DNA of 64,000 bases from Agathobaculum massiliense (lineage in GTDB: Bacteria > Bacillota > Clostridia > Oscillospirales > Butyricicoccaceae): NCBI RefSeq assembly GCF_900291975.1, contig NZ_OMPN01000001.1:434001-498000 (forward strand). The letters are read 5' to 3'. A program made the position numbers and the translations under genes. Below the pieces are notes generated by a model. The model searched no databases and was not told the origin of the DNA. It worked only from the letters and a program-made list of their open reading frames with translations. Positions 1-9,522 of the stretch are shown in pieces. Within the stretch, counting starts at the first letter, position 1, and each line of letters opens with the position of its first letter.

Positions 1-1012
1 ATGGCAGCAGCTCGCGCGGCGCGGCGGTCATGACCTCCAAATGCTCGGGCGCGACCATATCCGCCATTTTGCAGGCCTCCTTCAGATCCTCGAACACGAT
101 CGCGCAGCCGTAACCCGCCACGCTCTCACGGATGATCTCCCAGCGCGGCAGCGCGCGCGCCATACGCTCCATCTCGCATGAAACCGCCTGCGCCTGCGCC
201 ATTGAATCGGTCAGCAGCACGGCGGAAGCCAACCGATCGTGTTCGGCCTGGCTCAGCAGGTCGGCCGCCACCCAGGTCGGGTTGGCTGTGTGGTCGGCAA
301 TGACCAGCACCTCGCTCGGCCCCGCGATCATATCGATATCCACCGTGCCGAAAGCCAGCTTTTTCGCCGCCGCGACATAGGCGTTGCCCGGGCCAACGAT
401 CTTATCCACCTGGGGAATCATGCCCGCGCCATAGGTCAGCGCGGCCACCGCCTGCACGCCGCCCACGGCGATCACCTTGTCCACGCCCACAATCTTCGCT
501 GCGGCCAGCACCTCGATCGACATGTTTTCGGTCGGCGGGGTAACCATGATAATCTCCCCTACCCCCGCGACCTGAGCCGGTATGGCGTTCATCAATACGC
601 TGGACGGATACGCCGCCGTGCCGCCCGGCACATAGATGCCCACGCGCGCCAGCCCGCGCACGGTCTGTCCAAGCGTTTCCCCACTGCCGCGTTCCCATTC
701 CCAAGATTTTATGAGCATCTGCTCATGGTAATCCCGAATATTCGCGGCCGCCTTTTCGAGCGCCGCGGTCAGGCTGGGCGCGCACGCGGCATATGCCGCT
801 TCCAGCTCGGAGGGCGCGACGATATAGGGCGCCTTACCATCGAACTTCCCCGCATATTCGCACACCGCATCCCAGCCGCGCGCCTGCACGTCGTCCATAA
901 TCGCGCGCACGGTCTGCTCAATATCCCCGCGCGCGCCGGCGGCGCGGGCTTTCATCTCGCGGATAACAGCCTGCTCGGCCTGCCCGTCCGCAAGAACGGT
1001 CTTCAAAAACAT
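1..1012 (-). CDS. hisD: Histidinol dehydrogenase, C-terminus cut by window edge
   Basis: HisD oxidises L-histidinol to L-histidine in two NAD-dependent steps, the end of histidine synthesis in the cytoplasm. Translating the minus strand from the ATG at 1012 gives 337 codons open to position 1; the family is about 430 residues, so the C-terminal quarter lies outside. Typical HisD motifs are visible: VGIYVPGGTAAYPSSVLMN, VGPGNAYVAAAKK and DIDMIAGPSEVLVIAD, followed by WVAADLLSQAEHD, which carries the family's Gln/His zinc-site region. The start lies one base beyond the hisZ-hisG stop, so the two genes are co-transcribed and probably translationally coupled. Identification is firm; only the end is missing. 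Confidence 0.95.
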   Translation of the reverse strand, partial: MFLKTVLADGQAEQAVIREMKARAAGARGDIEQTVRAIMDDVQARGWDAVCEYAGKFDGKAPYIVAPSELEAAYAACAPSLTAALEKAAANIRDYHEQMLIKSWEWERGSGETLGQTVRGLARVGIYVPGGTAAYPSSVLMNAIPAQVAGVGEIIMVTPPTENMSIEVLAAAKIVGVDKVIAVGGVQAVAALTYGAGMIPQVDKIVGPGNAYVAAAKKLAFGTVDIDMIAGPSEVLVIADHTANPTWVAADLLSQAEHDRLASAVLLTDSMAQAQAVSCEMERMARALPRWEIIRESVAGYGCAIVFEDLKEACKMADMVAPEHLEVMTAAPRELLP

Positions 1013-1013
1013 A

Positions 1014-2648
1014 TTATCCCTCCAACCCGCTTTCCAGCTCGGCAATCACCTTCTGGATCGCGGCCTTTTTCAGCTTGGCGCTCGCCAGATTGACAATTAC
1101 GCGCGCCGAGATCGGCGCGACGTCCTCGATCACCTCAAGCCCGTTTTCCTTGAGCGTCGTACCGGTTTCCACGATGTCCACAATTGCGTCCGCCAACTCC
1201 AAAAGCGGCGCAAGCTCAACCGACCCCTCGATCTTGATGGTTTCCACGTCCATATTCTTGCGGTTAAAAAACGCCTTAGTGACCGCCGGATATTTGGTCG
1301 CGATGACCGGTGTCCGATAGCCGCCGTAAACGTCCTTCCCCTTTTTGGTCGCCAATGCGAAGCGACATTTGCCGAACCCAAGGTCTACCATTTCGTAAAA
1401 GCTGCCGCCCTTTTCCATGATCGTGTCTTTGCCGACCACGCCCATATCGCAAACGCCGTGCTCGACATAGGTGATCACATCCGCCGCCTTGGCCAGCACG
1501 ATCTCCACGCCCGTATCCGGCAGGGCAAAGATCAGCTTGCGCGAGCCGGCTTCCAGCTCGGAAATATCATACCCCGCGCTTTTGAGCAGCGCGAGCGTCT
1601 TCTTCTCCAGCCGCCCCTTGGTCAGCGCGATGCGCACCGTATCGCGTCGGATTCCGGTTTCCGTACCCGCAGCGCCCTGCAGGCTTTCCGCGACGCTTTC
1701 CACATCGATACCGAAGCCGCCCGCCGGCATGTCCTTGCCGAACTTGGCGCACAGCGCGTTATATCGCCCGCCCGCAAGGATAGCCGCGCCCGCGCCGCCG
1801 ATGTAGCCGCGGAACATCACACCCGTATAGTAATCCATCTCATGCACCAAGCCCAGATCGATCATGATGCGGTCCCCATAGCCGGTTTCGTCCAGCGCGC
1901 GGTACAGCCGGCGCAGATAGGAAACCGCGCCGAGCACACGCACGTTTCCGGTCAGCGCTTCGACCTGATCAAGTACTTCCATGCCTCCAAACAACTGCGG
2001 CATCGCGCGGAGCGCCCCCGCCGCCGGACGGTCGCCATAAGGCGAGAGCGTGTCGCCCAAGGCAGCGAACGATTTATTTTCGATCAGGCGGCGGATGCTT
2101 TCTGCCGCCGCTGCGTCCACGCCCAGCTCCTCAATCAGGGCTTTATAGATCTCCGCATGCCCCAGTTCGATGCGAAAGCCTGCCGCGCCGGTTTCCGTCA
2201 GCGCGCCGAACGCCGCGGAAAGGATATCCTTATCCGCCTCCAGCCCGTCCGCGCCGATTAACTCCGCGCCGACCTGCAGGAATTCCCCCTTGTGGCCATG
2301 CCCGCCCACAACCGAGCGGAACACCTTCTGGCTGTAATACAGCCGTACGGGCAGCGCCGCGTTATCCAGGCGCGTCGCCGCGATACGGGCGATCGGTGTC
2401 GTATTGTCGGGACGCACCACGCAGATGCGTCCCGACCGGTCGATCACCTTGAGCATCTGCTCCTGATCCAGTTCTGGATTGGCCTGCGCAAACACGTCGA
2501 AATATTCGACAGCCGGTGTGATAATCTCACTGTAGCCGCGGTTTTCCAGGGAGGCGCGTATGGTGTTCTCGGTCTGCCGCAAGGCGCGGCAGGAGGAGAA
2601 CAGCAGGTCGCGCGTCCCCTCTGGTGTGGAAATACGAAAACGGTTCAT
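1014..2648 (-). CDS. hisZ-hisG: HisZ-HisG fusion: ATP phosphoribosyltransferase, regulatory plus catalytic parts
   Basis: This catalyses the first step of histidine synthesis, joining ATP and PRPP. One 544-residue frame carries both partners that are usually separate proteins. Residues about 1-330 are HisZ, a histidyl-tRNA-synthetase-like subunit (STPEGTRDLL, then a class II synthetase-like core such as MIDLGLVHEMDYYTGVMFRGY and AGGRYNALCAKFG). From about residue 335 the sequence is short-form HisG (VRIALTKGRLEKKTL, then ADAIVDIVETGTTLKENGLE). It ends at about 210 HisG residues, so the C-terminal ACT-like domain of long HisG is absent, as expected when HisZ supplies regulation. No stop or frameshift separates the halves. 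The ATG at 2648 has an AAAGGAG site upstream. Confidence 0.93.
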   Translation of the reverse strand: MNRFRISTPEGTRDLLFSSCRALRQTENTIRASLENRGYSEIITPAVEYFDVFAQANPELDQEQMLKVIDRSGRICVVRPDNTTPIARIAATRLDNAALPVRLYYSQKVFRSVVGGHGHKGEFLQVGAELIGADGLEADKDILSAAFGALTETGAAGFRIELGHAEIYKALIEELGVDAAAAESIRRLIENKSFAALGDTLSPYGDRPAAGALRAMPQLFGGMEVLDQVEALTGNVRVLGAVSYLRRLYRALDETGYGDRIMIDLGLVHEMDYYTGVMFRGYIGGAGAAILAGGRYNALCAKFGKDMPAGGFGIDVESVAESLQGAAGTETGIRRDTVRIALTKGRLEKKTLALLKSAGYDISELEAGSRKLIFALPDTGVEIVLAKAADVITYVEHGVCDMGVVGKDTIMEKGGSFYEMVDLGFGKCRFALATKKGKDVYGGYRTPVIATKYPAVTKAFFNRKNMDVETIKIEGSVELAPLLELADAIVDIVETGTTLKENGLEVIEDVAPISARVIVNLASAKLKKAAIQKVIAELESGLEG

Positions 2649-2683
2649 GGCCGAAAACTCCTTTATCGATTTATCGCGTTAAA

Positions 2684-2713
2684 ATAATAGCATAAAACGT
2701 CTATCCTTGTCAA
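2684..2713 (-). promoter_or_regulatory. Promoter of the his operon
   Basis: On the minus strand TTGACA (2713-2708) and TATTAT (2689-2684) are separated by 18 bases, about 35 bases before the hisZ-hisG start. It overlaps the last codon of the upstream DUF1835 gene, so the his operon can be transcribed independently of the polC operon. Confidence 0.75.
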
Positions 2714-3660
2714 GACCTGATTTTGCGGATGGTCATGTCCCGATAGGTCGGCGCGTCGCGCACGATCTCCAGCCGTCCCGCCGCGCCGAGCGCGCGGATC
2801 CGCGAGAAGATCATCATATCGCTCACACAGTCGCCCGCCTCAGCGAGTTTAACCAGCGCCTTGCCAACGGTCAACGCAGCGCGTCTCTCCTGCGTCGACA
2901 CACAGGCAAGGATCGCTTCGTCGTAAAAATCTATCGCTGCGGATCGCGGCCTGCCGGATGCCATCACGCGCAGAGGAGCGTTTTCCTCCTGCATGCGCTT
3001 CCATTCGGTCAGCAAAAGCCCCTGCTCAGTCTCGGTCAGCAGGCGGCGGCGCCTGTAAAAATACCGCGCCGCCCCCGAGTCCATCTCCCCTACACCGCTG
3101 TACCGTACCCGTCCCTCTTTTGCCCGCTCGCTCCTGACACGGCGCGAGACGTGCGCCGCATACCGCCGCACCAGCGGCTGCGGCACAAAACGCAGGAGGA
3201 AGTTCAGTACACGGCTGCCTGTAACGACCGAGACCGCACCGCCGATCCTCCCCTCGTCCTCCTCCTTGATCTCACCCAGCGGAATCTCCTCCACTTCGGC
3301 CAGCCAAACCGGCACGCGCCGCTCATACAGCCGGCTGACTACATACCGCAGACCGCACTGCTCCACGGCATTCCCTCCGGCAGCCCAGATCACCGCCTTG
3401 TCCACTTCGTCCAGGCGTCCGAACGCCTCCCAATGCCGGTCAATGTAATCCCGCATCCATGCAGGGTCCGCGTCTTGCTCCTCCTGCCACGGGAAAAGAA
3501 TATCCTCCCGCGCGGCACGGTTGCCTACATTGCGAATATCACCCTGCGTGTAATCATCCAGCAGTGCAATGATTTTTTCTTTCGGCATGTCCGGCGCAAT
3601 GCGGTGTCGTGCAACAGACAGACAGCCTTTGGCGCTTTCCCCAAAGCATATCCAGTACAT
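2710..3660 (-). CDS. DUF1835-family protein
   Basis: This is a 316-residue protein of unknown function. The N-terminus (MYWICFGESAKGCL, then DDYTQGDI and an R..ILFPW segment) fits the DUF1835 pattern of a short beta-strand followed by FGxSxxG. The rest is mixed alpha/beta with a basic RYFYRRRRLL stretch near residue 235. I chose the ATG at 3660 because AAGGAGG lies just upstream; the open frame continues upstream to 3810 but that part overlaps the DUF6054 gene in another frame and has no ribosome site. It starts 13 bases after the DUF6054 stop, so the two are probably co-transcribed at the end of the polC operon. No catalytic residues can be assigned. Confidence 0.7.
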   Translation of the reverse strand: MYWICFGESAKGCLSVARHRIAPDMPKEKIIALLDDYTQGDIRNVGNRAAREDILFPWQEEQDADPAWMRDYIDRHWEAFGRLDEVDKAVIWAAGGNAVEQCGLRYVVSRLYERRVPVWLAEVEEIPLGEIKEEDEGRIGGAVSVVTGSRVLNFLLRFVPQPLVRRYAAHVSRRVRSERAKEGRVRYSGVGEMDSGAARYFYRRRRLLTETEQGLLLTEWKRMQEENAPLRVMASGRPRSAAIDFYDEAILACVSTQERRAALTVGKALVKLAEAGDCVSDMMIFSRIRALGAAGRLEIVRDAPTYRDMTIRKIRS

Positions 3661-3673
3661 CCGCGCGCCCTCC

Positions 3674-4018
3674 TTACCGCCCTGCCGCGTACTCTTCCGC
3701 GACCGGCACCAGCGTTTCCAGAAAGCTTTCCTCTCCCATGGTGTTGACTTTCCAAAACATTGCCTGGCTGCCGCCCGAGGTGATGGCTGACAGGAACAGG
3801 CTGTTCCCATAGCCTGTAAGCATCAGGGTCATGCTCACGCGGTTGCCGCCCGCCCAACTGTAACGCTCGAACACGCGCACCGCGCAGCGCATGCCGTTCG
3901 CTTCCCAGTCGCTCCCATCCTCATAAGAAGCGGACATACTGCCGTTCATCACTGCGTCAAACAGGCGGCTCAGCACGGCGTCAAAGTCTCCGGTCAACTG
4001 TTTTTCGTATTTTGCCAT
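3674..4018 (-). CDS. DUF6054-family small protein
   Basis: A 114-residue protein without a signal peptide or membrane segment. Its pattern (MAKYEKQLTGDF, a central VRVFERYSWAGGNRVS, then AITSGGSQAMFWK and GEESFLETL) matches my recollection of DUF6054, a small clostridial family of unknown function. The ATG at 4018 has GGAGAGG upstream and is preferred over an in-frame start at 4048 inside the polC end. It lies 22 bases after the polC stop and 13 bases before the DUF1835 gene, so it appears to travel in the same transcript. Family assignment is from memory of the motif, not from a search. Confidence 0.65.
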   Translation of the reverse strand: MAKYEKQLTGDFDAVLSRLFDAVMNGSMSASYEDGSDWEANGMRCAVRVFERYSWAGGNRVSMTLMLTGYGNSLFLSAITSGGSQAMFWKVNTMGEESFLETLVPVAEEYAAGR

Positions 4019-4040
4019 GTCTATCCTATCCTCTCCAGTA

Positions 4041-7000
4041 TTACGCAAACAGGCTGATCTGCGTGGTCTTGGGCATCGAGCCGAGCGCGCCGATCTGGTC
4101 GAGCAGCTCGACCACCGCCTTGGACGCCTTGGGGCAGCGCACCGCCATCTCCTCGGCGGAGAGGAACCTGCCGTTCCGCCGTTCCTCCACGATATTCTGC
4201 GCCGCCTGCTCGCCGATGCCGGGCATCGAGGTAAACGGCGGGATCAGTCCCTTTTCGGTCACAATGAAATCAGTTGCGGCCGAGGTGTAAATGTCCATCG
4301 GCTCGAATACGAAGCCGCGCCGGTAAAACTCATGGCACACCTCGAGCGTGGTCATCATTTCCTTTTCCGCCGCGGAGATCGTCTTTTCGCGGTCTTTCAT
4401 CTGCAACTCCTTGATCTTGTCAATGCACACCTTATCGCCCTTGATCATGCAGGACGCATCAAACCCCTTGGCGCGCACGGAAAAATACGCGGAATAGAAC
4501 GCCAGCGGCCGGTGTACCTTGAACCACGCGATACGGAACGCCATCATCACATAAGCGACCGCGTGCGCTTTTGGGAACATGTACTTGATCTTTTTGCACG
4601 AATCGATGTACCAGTCCGGCACGTTCTGCTCGTTCATCGCGGCTTCCATTTCCTCGGTCAGTCCCTTGCCCTTGCGCACGCTTTCCATAGTTTTGAACGC
4701 GAGCTTGGGTTTGACGCCCTGCAATATCAGGTAGTTCATGATATCGTCGCGGCAGCAGATGCAGCCGGACAGCGGAATACCGCGGCGCACCAGTTCGGCC
4801 GCGTTGCCCAGCCACACGTCCGTGCCGTGCGACAGGCCGGAAATGGAGACCAGTTCGGCAAACGTCGAAGGGTGGGTCTCCTTGACCATGCCGCGCACGA
4901 ACTTGGTGCCGAACTCGGGTACGGCCAGGCAGCCGAGGTCGCCCAGGATGGGGTCGGTATCCGGATTTTCGCCCGTGTATTTCAGCGCCTTGCACGAATG
5001 GAACAGGCTCATGGTGTCGGGATCGTCAAGCGGGATTTCCTGCGCGTTAACGCCGGTCAGGTTTTCCAGGTGCTTAATCATGGTCGGGTCATCGTGTCCC
5101 AACTCGTCGAGCTTAAGCAGGTTGGCGTCGATCGAGTGATATTCAAAATGAGTGGTGATGATGTCCGAATCCGGATCATCCGCCGGATGCTGCACCGGAC
5201 ACACGTCGTAAATTTCGATCTCCTTGGGTACCACGACCACGCCGCCCGGGTGCTGGCCTGAGGTGCGGCGTACGCCCGTGCAGCCCGCGGCGAGGCGGTT
5301 CTCCTCCGCGCGCGAACACTCGATGCCGCGCTCGTCCATGTATTTTTTGACATAGCCGTAGGCGGTCTTTTCCGCCACCGTGCCGATCGTACCCGCGCGG
5401 AACACATGGTCGTGTCCGAAAATCTCGCCTGTGTAGTGGTGGATGCGCGACTGGTACTCGCCCGCAAAATTCAGGTCGATATCCGGCACCTTATCGCCCT
5501 CGAAGCCGAGGAAGGTTTCGAACGGGATGTTAAAGCCCTGCTTGGTCAGCGGCTTGCCGCAGGTCGGGCATACCTTGTCCGGCAGGTCCACGCCGCAGGA
5601 ATATTCCTCGTGCCACTCGACGTATTTGTCGTCTGGACACAGGTAATGCGGCGCGAGCGAGTTTACCTCGGTGATATCCGACATAAATGCTGCGAGCGAC
5701 GAGCCGACCGACCCGCGCGAGCCGACCAGATAGCCGTCCGCGAGCGACTTGGTCACAAGCTTCTGCGCGATGATGTACATGACCGCGTAGCCGTTGCCAA
5801 TGATGGAGTTCAGCTCGCGGTCGAGCCGCGCCTGCACCAACTCGGGCAGCGGATCGCCGTAGATGCGCTTGGCCTTTTCATAGCACATATTGCGCAGGTC
5901 GTCCTCGCAGCCGTCGATGTGCGGTGGGTAGTTTTCGCGCGGCACGGGACGGATCACGTCGCACATGTCCGCGATCCTGTTCGTGTTCCTGACCACGACC
6001 TCGTACGCGCGGTCCGCACCCAAGTAGGCGAATTCCTTCAGCATCTCGTCCGTGGACTTGAAGTACAGCGGTGCCTGGTTATCCGCGTCGCCGAAGCCCT
6101 GCCCTGCCATCAGGATGCGGCGGAACGCCTCGTCCTCAGGCTCAAGAAAGTGTACGTCGCCGGTCGCGCAGCAGGGCTTGCCCAGTTCGTCCGCAAGGCG
6201 CAGGATCGCGCGGTTCCAGTCGCGGAGCTGCTCCTCATCCTTAGCCATGCCCTTGCCGATCATAAAGTTGTTGTTGCCGATGGGCTGGATCTCCAGATAA
6301 TCGTAAAAGGACGCGAGCCGTTTCAGCTCGTCCCACTCCGCATTACCCGTCAAGGCGCGGAACACCTCTCCCGCCTCGCATGCCGAGCCAAAGATCAGCC
6401 CCTCGCGGTGGCGGATCAGCTCCGAGCGCGGCATGATCGGCCGCTTATTGTAGTATTCGAGAAAACTCTTGGAGATGAGCTGGTACAGGTTGCGCAGCCC
6501 CGCCTGGTTTTTCACTAGGATGATGAAATGATAGCGCGGCAGGTTTTTCAGCTTGTTCTTGCGGTCGGTCGTCGCGGCGAGCACCGGATTGATATCCGCC
6601 ACAGTCCGCGCGTGCATTTCCTCCCGCAGGCGCGCCAGAAGCTTGACGAAGATGCGCCCCAGCACGGCCGCGTCCTCGCTCGCGCGATGATGTTCGAACG
6701 GACCGACCTGTAGTTCCTTGGCCAGGATGTTCAGCTTGAATTTATGCAGGTGCGGCAGCATCATGCGCGACATTTCCAGCGTGTCGATCGCGGTGAATTC
6801 CCGCTCGATGGAAAGCCGCTTGCAGGCCGCGCGCAGAAAACCCATATCAAAGCCCGCGTTGTGCGCAACAAGGGGATACCGCCCCTCCCCCGCCCAAGCG
6901 AGGAATTTGGGGACCGCCTCGCCGAGGTCGGGCGCGTCCGCGACCGTCTCATCCGAAATGCCGGTCAGCTTGGTAATTTCCTCGGGAATGGGCTTGTGCG

Positions 7001-8423
7001 GGTTGACATAGGTCTGGAACGCGTCATGGATCGCCCCGTCGGTCACGCGCACGGCCGCGATCTCGGTGATCTCCTCGCTCGCGGGATTGAGACCGGTGGT
7101 TTCCAGGTCAAACACGATGAACGTTCCCTCCAGCGGTTCGACCGAGCCGCCCCGCACGACCGAAAGGCTGTCCGCATCGTTGACATAGTACGCCTCAATG
7201 CCATAAATGATCTTCATATCCCCAATAATGTCCTTCTGCTTGCCCTCCTGCGCATGCAGGGCTTCGGGAAAGGCCTGCGCTACACCGTGGTCGGTGATCG
7301 CCATGGCGCGGTGTCCCCACTGCGCAGCGCGGCACAACAGCGCCGCAGTGGAGGACATACCATCCATCGCGCTCATATTGGTGTGCAGATGCAGTTCGAC
7401 GCGCTTCATGCCCTCGGCCTTGTCCTGCCGTACGGGCTTTTTCGCCTTGACGATACCGGTCGGCTCCAAAACCATCTCCTTGGCGAACGAGTCATACACC
7501 ATCTTGCCCTGCACCGTGCAGTACAGGCCGTTTTTGATGTGGGAGGCCGTGTCGCCCGCCTTGTCCGCAGCCAGGAATTTGGACACGCGCACCGAGTTCG
7601 TGCGGTCGGTCATATCGAACGCAATCTTTACATAGTCCTTGCCGGTCTTTTTGCTGTGGATGTCCTTGTTGTCGGTGAAGAACACCTCGCCCTGAATGGT
7701 GACCATATCGTAAGCTGCGATCGCCTCGTTGACCGACACGATCGGGTCCTGTATCAGCTTGCCGAAGATCAGGTCGTCGTCGCGCACCTTTTCCGTGCGC
7801 GGGCGCTGGTAGCCCGCATTTTCCGGCCGGGGCGCGGGACGCGGCTTTTTCGGCTTGGGCGCCGCCGGAGCCGCGGACACTGCTTCCGCGACCGCCTGCT
7901 GCAAAATCTCCTCGCGCTTCGGCGCGTCGGACGGGGGCGCGTAATCCTCTGCCGCCGCGCGCACCGCATGCACCGGACACACCATATCCAGCTCGCGTCG
8001 GATTCGCGCTTCCAGATGGCGCAGCGCGTTGGCAAAATGCTTTTCGCTCACCTCGTCCATCGGAATATACAGCGCGCCGCCCTCGTATTTCCACTTGGCG
8101 CAGTCGAGCAGACCGCGCGCGGAGGGCATGCGGTACGCCATATCCTCATACAGCGAGCCTATGTACGCATCGGTCAGCCCGTCCGGCATGCTGTAGCGCG
8201 GCTCGATACACACGCGCTCCAGCCCGTACTGCTTTGCGATCTGCTTTTCCACCTGGGCGATCGCTTTTCGGCTGACCACCTGCGAAAGTCCCAACTCGAC
8301 CACCATCACGGTATTGTTATCCCCAAACGCGAGAGAACGCACCTCGCCCCCGGCGAGGTGCTGTTCTTCCGCCACGCTTTTATAGTTTCCAAAAATATCA
8401 ATGAGCTTGCCAGACACGGTCAT
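4041..8423 (-). CDS. polC: DNA polymerase III alpha subunit, PolC type
   Basis: The replicative polymerase with built-in proofreading of Bacillota. The 1460 residues match the usual PolC length. In order: an N-terminal domain with a Pro/Ala-rich linker (about 165-215), an OB fold (about 220-330), the first part of the PHP domain (VELHLHTNMSAMDGM near 341), a DEDD exonuclease (FIVFDLETTGLNP near 434), the remaining PHP part, then the polymerase core with the metal-binding PDIDLNF near 979 and an HHH region (MPGIGEQAAQNIVEERR) near 1410. A CPTCGKPL zinc motif just precedes the catalytic aspartates. The start overlaps the ispG stop as ATGA. AAGGAGA sits only one base from this ATG, so the GTG two codons downstream at 8417 is an equally good start. 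Confidence 0.97.
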   Translation of the reverse strand: MTVSGKLIDIFGNYKSVAEEQHLAGGEVRSLAFGDNNTVMVVELGLSQVVSRKAIAQVEKQIAKQYGLERVCIEPRYSMPDGLTDAYIGSLYEDMAYRMPSARGLLDCAKWKYEGGALYIPMDEVSEKHFANALRHLEARIRRELDMVCPVHAVRAAAEDYAPPSDAPKREEILQQAVAEAVSAAPAAPKPKKPRPAPRPENAGYQRPRTEKVRDDDLIFGKLIQDPIVSVNEAIAAYDMVTIQGEVFFTDNKDIHSKKTGKDYVKIAFDMTDRTNSVRVSKFLAADKAGDTASHIKNGLYCTVQGKMVYDSFAKEMVLEPTGIVKAKKPVRQDKAEGMKRVELHLHTNMSAMDGMSSTAALLCRAAQWGHRAMAITDHGVAQAFPEALHAQEGKQKDIIGDMKIIYGIEAYYVNDADSLSVVRGGSVEPLEGTFIVFDLETTGLNPASEEITEIAAVRVTDGAIHDAFQTYVNPHKPIPEEITKLTGISDETVADAPDLGEAVPKFLAWAGEGRYPLVAHNAGFDMGFLRAACKRLSIEREFTAIDTLEMSRMMLPHLHKFKLNILAKELQVGPFEHHRASEDAAVLGRIFVKLLARLREEMHARTVADINPVLAATTDRKNKLKNLPRYHFIILVKNQAGLRNLYQLISKSFLEYYNKRPIMPRSELIRHREGLIFGSACEAGEVFRALTGNAEWDELKRLASFYDYLEIQPIGNNNFMIGKGMAKDEEQLRDWNRAILRLADELGKPCCATGDVHFLEPEDEAFRRILMAGQGFGDADNQAPLYFKSTDEMLKEFAYLGADRAYEVVVRNTNRIADMCDVIRPVPRENYPPHIDGCEDDLRNMCYEKAKRIYGDPLPELVQARLDRELNSIIGNGYAVMYIIAQKLVTKSLADGYLVGSRGSVGSSLAAFMSDITEVNSLAPHYLCPDDKYVEWHEEYSCGVDLPDKVCPTCGKPLTKQGFNIPFETFLGFEGDKVPDIDLNFAGEYQSRIHHYTGEIFGHDHVFRAGTIGTVAEKTAYGYVKKYMDERGIECSRAEENRLAAGCTGVRRTSGQHPGGVVVVPKEIEIYDVCPVQHPADDPDSDIITTHFEYHSIDANLLKLDELGHDDPTMIKHLENLTGVNAQEIPLDDPDTMSLFHSCKALKYTGENPDTDPILGDLGCLAVPEFGTKFVRGMVKETHPSTFAELVSISGLSHGTDVWLGNAAELVRRGIPLSGCICCRDDIMNYLILQGVKPKLAFKTMESVRKGKGLTEEMEAAMNEQNVPDWYIDSCKKIKYMFPKAHAVAYVMMAFRIAWFKVHRPLAFYSAYFSVRAKGFDASCMIKGDKVCIDKIKELQMKDREKTISAAEKEMMTTLEVCHEFYRRGFVFEPMDIYTSAATDFIVTEKGLIPPFTSMPGIGEQAAQNIVEERRNGRFLSAEEMAVRCPKASKAVVELLDQIGALGSMPKTTQISLFA

Positions 8424-9475
8424 TCTCCTTCAAAATGCACGATCTCCTCCATCAGCACGTCCACAAGCTGCTCCTGCGGCACCTTTTTGATGATTTCGCC
8501 GCGGCGGAAGAGCAGACCCACGCCGTCCCCGCCCGCGATGCCGAGGTCGGCCTCGCGCGCCTCGCCCGGTCCGTTGACCGCGCAGCCCATGACCGCCACC
8601 TTCAAGCGCTTGCCGCGTATTTCCATGCAGCGCCGCTCGACCTCTCTGGCAATGCCGATCAGGTCGATGCGGGTACGCCCGCAGGTCGGGCAGGAAACCA
8701 CATTGATGCCTTCCTCCGCACGCCCCACAGCTTTCAGGATCGCCTTCGCCGCGTAAACCTCTTTGACCGGATCATCGGTCAGGGAAACGCGGATGGTATC
8801 GCCCACGCCAAGTGCGAGCAGGCCGCCGATACCGGCCGCGGACTTGACGGTACCCATGTATTCCGTCCCCGCTTCGGTCACGCCGAGGTGGAGCGGGTAA
8901 GCGGTTTTTTCGTGCGCGAGCAAATAGGCCTGCATGGTGTCCGGCACAGAGGAGGATTTGATGGAAATGCAGATATCGTCAAACCCGCAGTCGCCCAGCA
9001 GTCCGGCATGGTACAGCGCGGATTCGACCATGGCTTCCGGCGTCGGCCCGCCGAACTTCTCCAGGATATGCTTTTCCACCGAACCGGAGTTGACCCCGAT
9101 GCGGATCGGGATGCGGCGCGCTTTCGCGGCCTGCACGACCGCGTGTACGCGGTCCGCGCCGCCGATATTGCCGGGATTAAGCCGTATCTTATCCACGCCC
9201 GCTTCGATCGATGCCAGCGCAAGCCGGTAGTCGAAATGGATATCCGCCACGACCGGTATGGGCGAAGCGGCGCAGATCGCTTTGAGCGCTTCCGCGGCCT
9301 GTGCATCCGGCACGGCGCAGCGCACGACATCGCAGCCTGCTTCGGCCAGCGCGCGGATCTGGGCCAGCGTCGCCTGCGCGTCCCGCGTGTCCGTGTTGGT
9401 CATGGATTGGACCGAAACGGGCGCGCCGCCGCCGATCCGCACGTCGCGGAGCCTGATTTGCTTTGTCTGTTTCAT
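8420..9475 (-). CDS. ispG: 4-hydroxy-3-methylbut-2-enyl diphosphate synthase
   Basis: IspG (GcpE) reduces methylerythritol cyclodiphosphate to HMBPP, the penultimate step of the MEP isoprenoid pathway, using a [4Fe-4S] cluster. The 351 residues show the TIM-barrel start (SVQSMTNTDT, PVVADIHFDYRLAL, IRLNPGNIG) and the C-terminal cluster ligands in VSCPTCGRTRIDL plus the later VAVMGCAVNGPGEA. The length is that of the short two-domain bacterial form. A GGAAAGGA site precedes the ATG. It lies between rseP and polC in one operon and overlaps polC by four bases. Confidence 0.97.
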   Translation of the reverse strand: MKQTKQIRLRDVRIGGGAPVSVQSMTNTDTRDAQATLAQIRALAEAGCDVVRCAVPDAQAAEALKAICAASPIPVVADIHFDYRLALASIEAGVDKIRLNPGNIGGADRVHAVVQAAKARRIPIRIGVNSGSVEKHILEKFGGPTPEAMVESALYHAGLLGDCGFDDICISIKSSSVPDTMQAYLLAHEKTAYPLHLGVTEAGTEYMGTVKSAAGIGGLLALGVGDTIRVSLTDDPVKEVYAAKAILKAVGRAEEGINVVSCPTCGRTRIDLIGIAREVERRCMEIRGKRLKVAVMGCAVNGPGEAREADLGIAGGDGVGLLFRRGEIIKKVPQEQLVDVLMEEIVHFEGE

Positions 9476-9522
9476 ATTCCGTCCTTTCCTTTGCCTGTCG
9501 CGGCAAACGGCGGTCCGCCCGC

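Noticed and set aside
239-1093. 284-codon plus-strand frame at the window start
   Set aside because: Antisense to hisD, which shows full family motifs; the frame is a composition artefact.
6744-8756. 670-codon plus-strand open frame antisense to polC and ispG
   Set aside because: Arg/His-rich shadow frame of GC-rich coding DNA. It has no ribosome site or family pattern, and polC on the other strand is certain.
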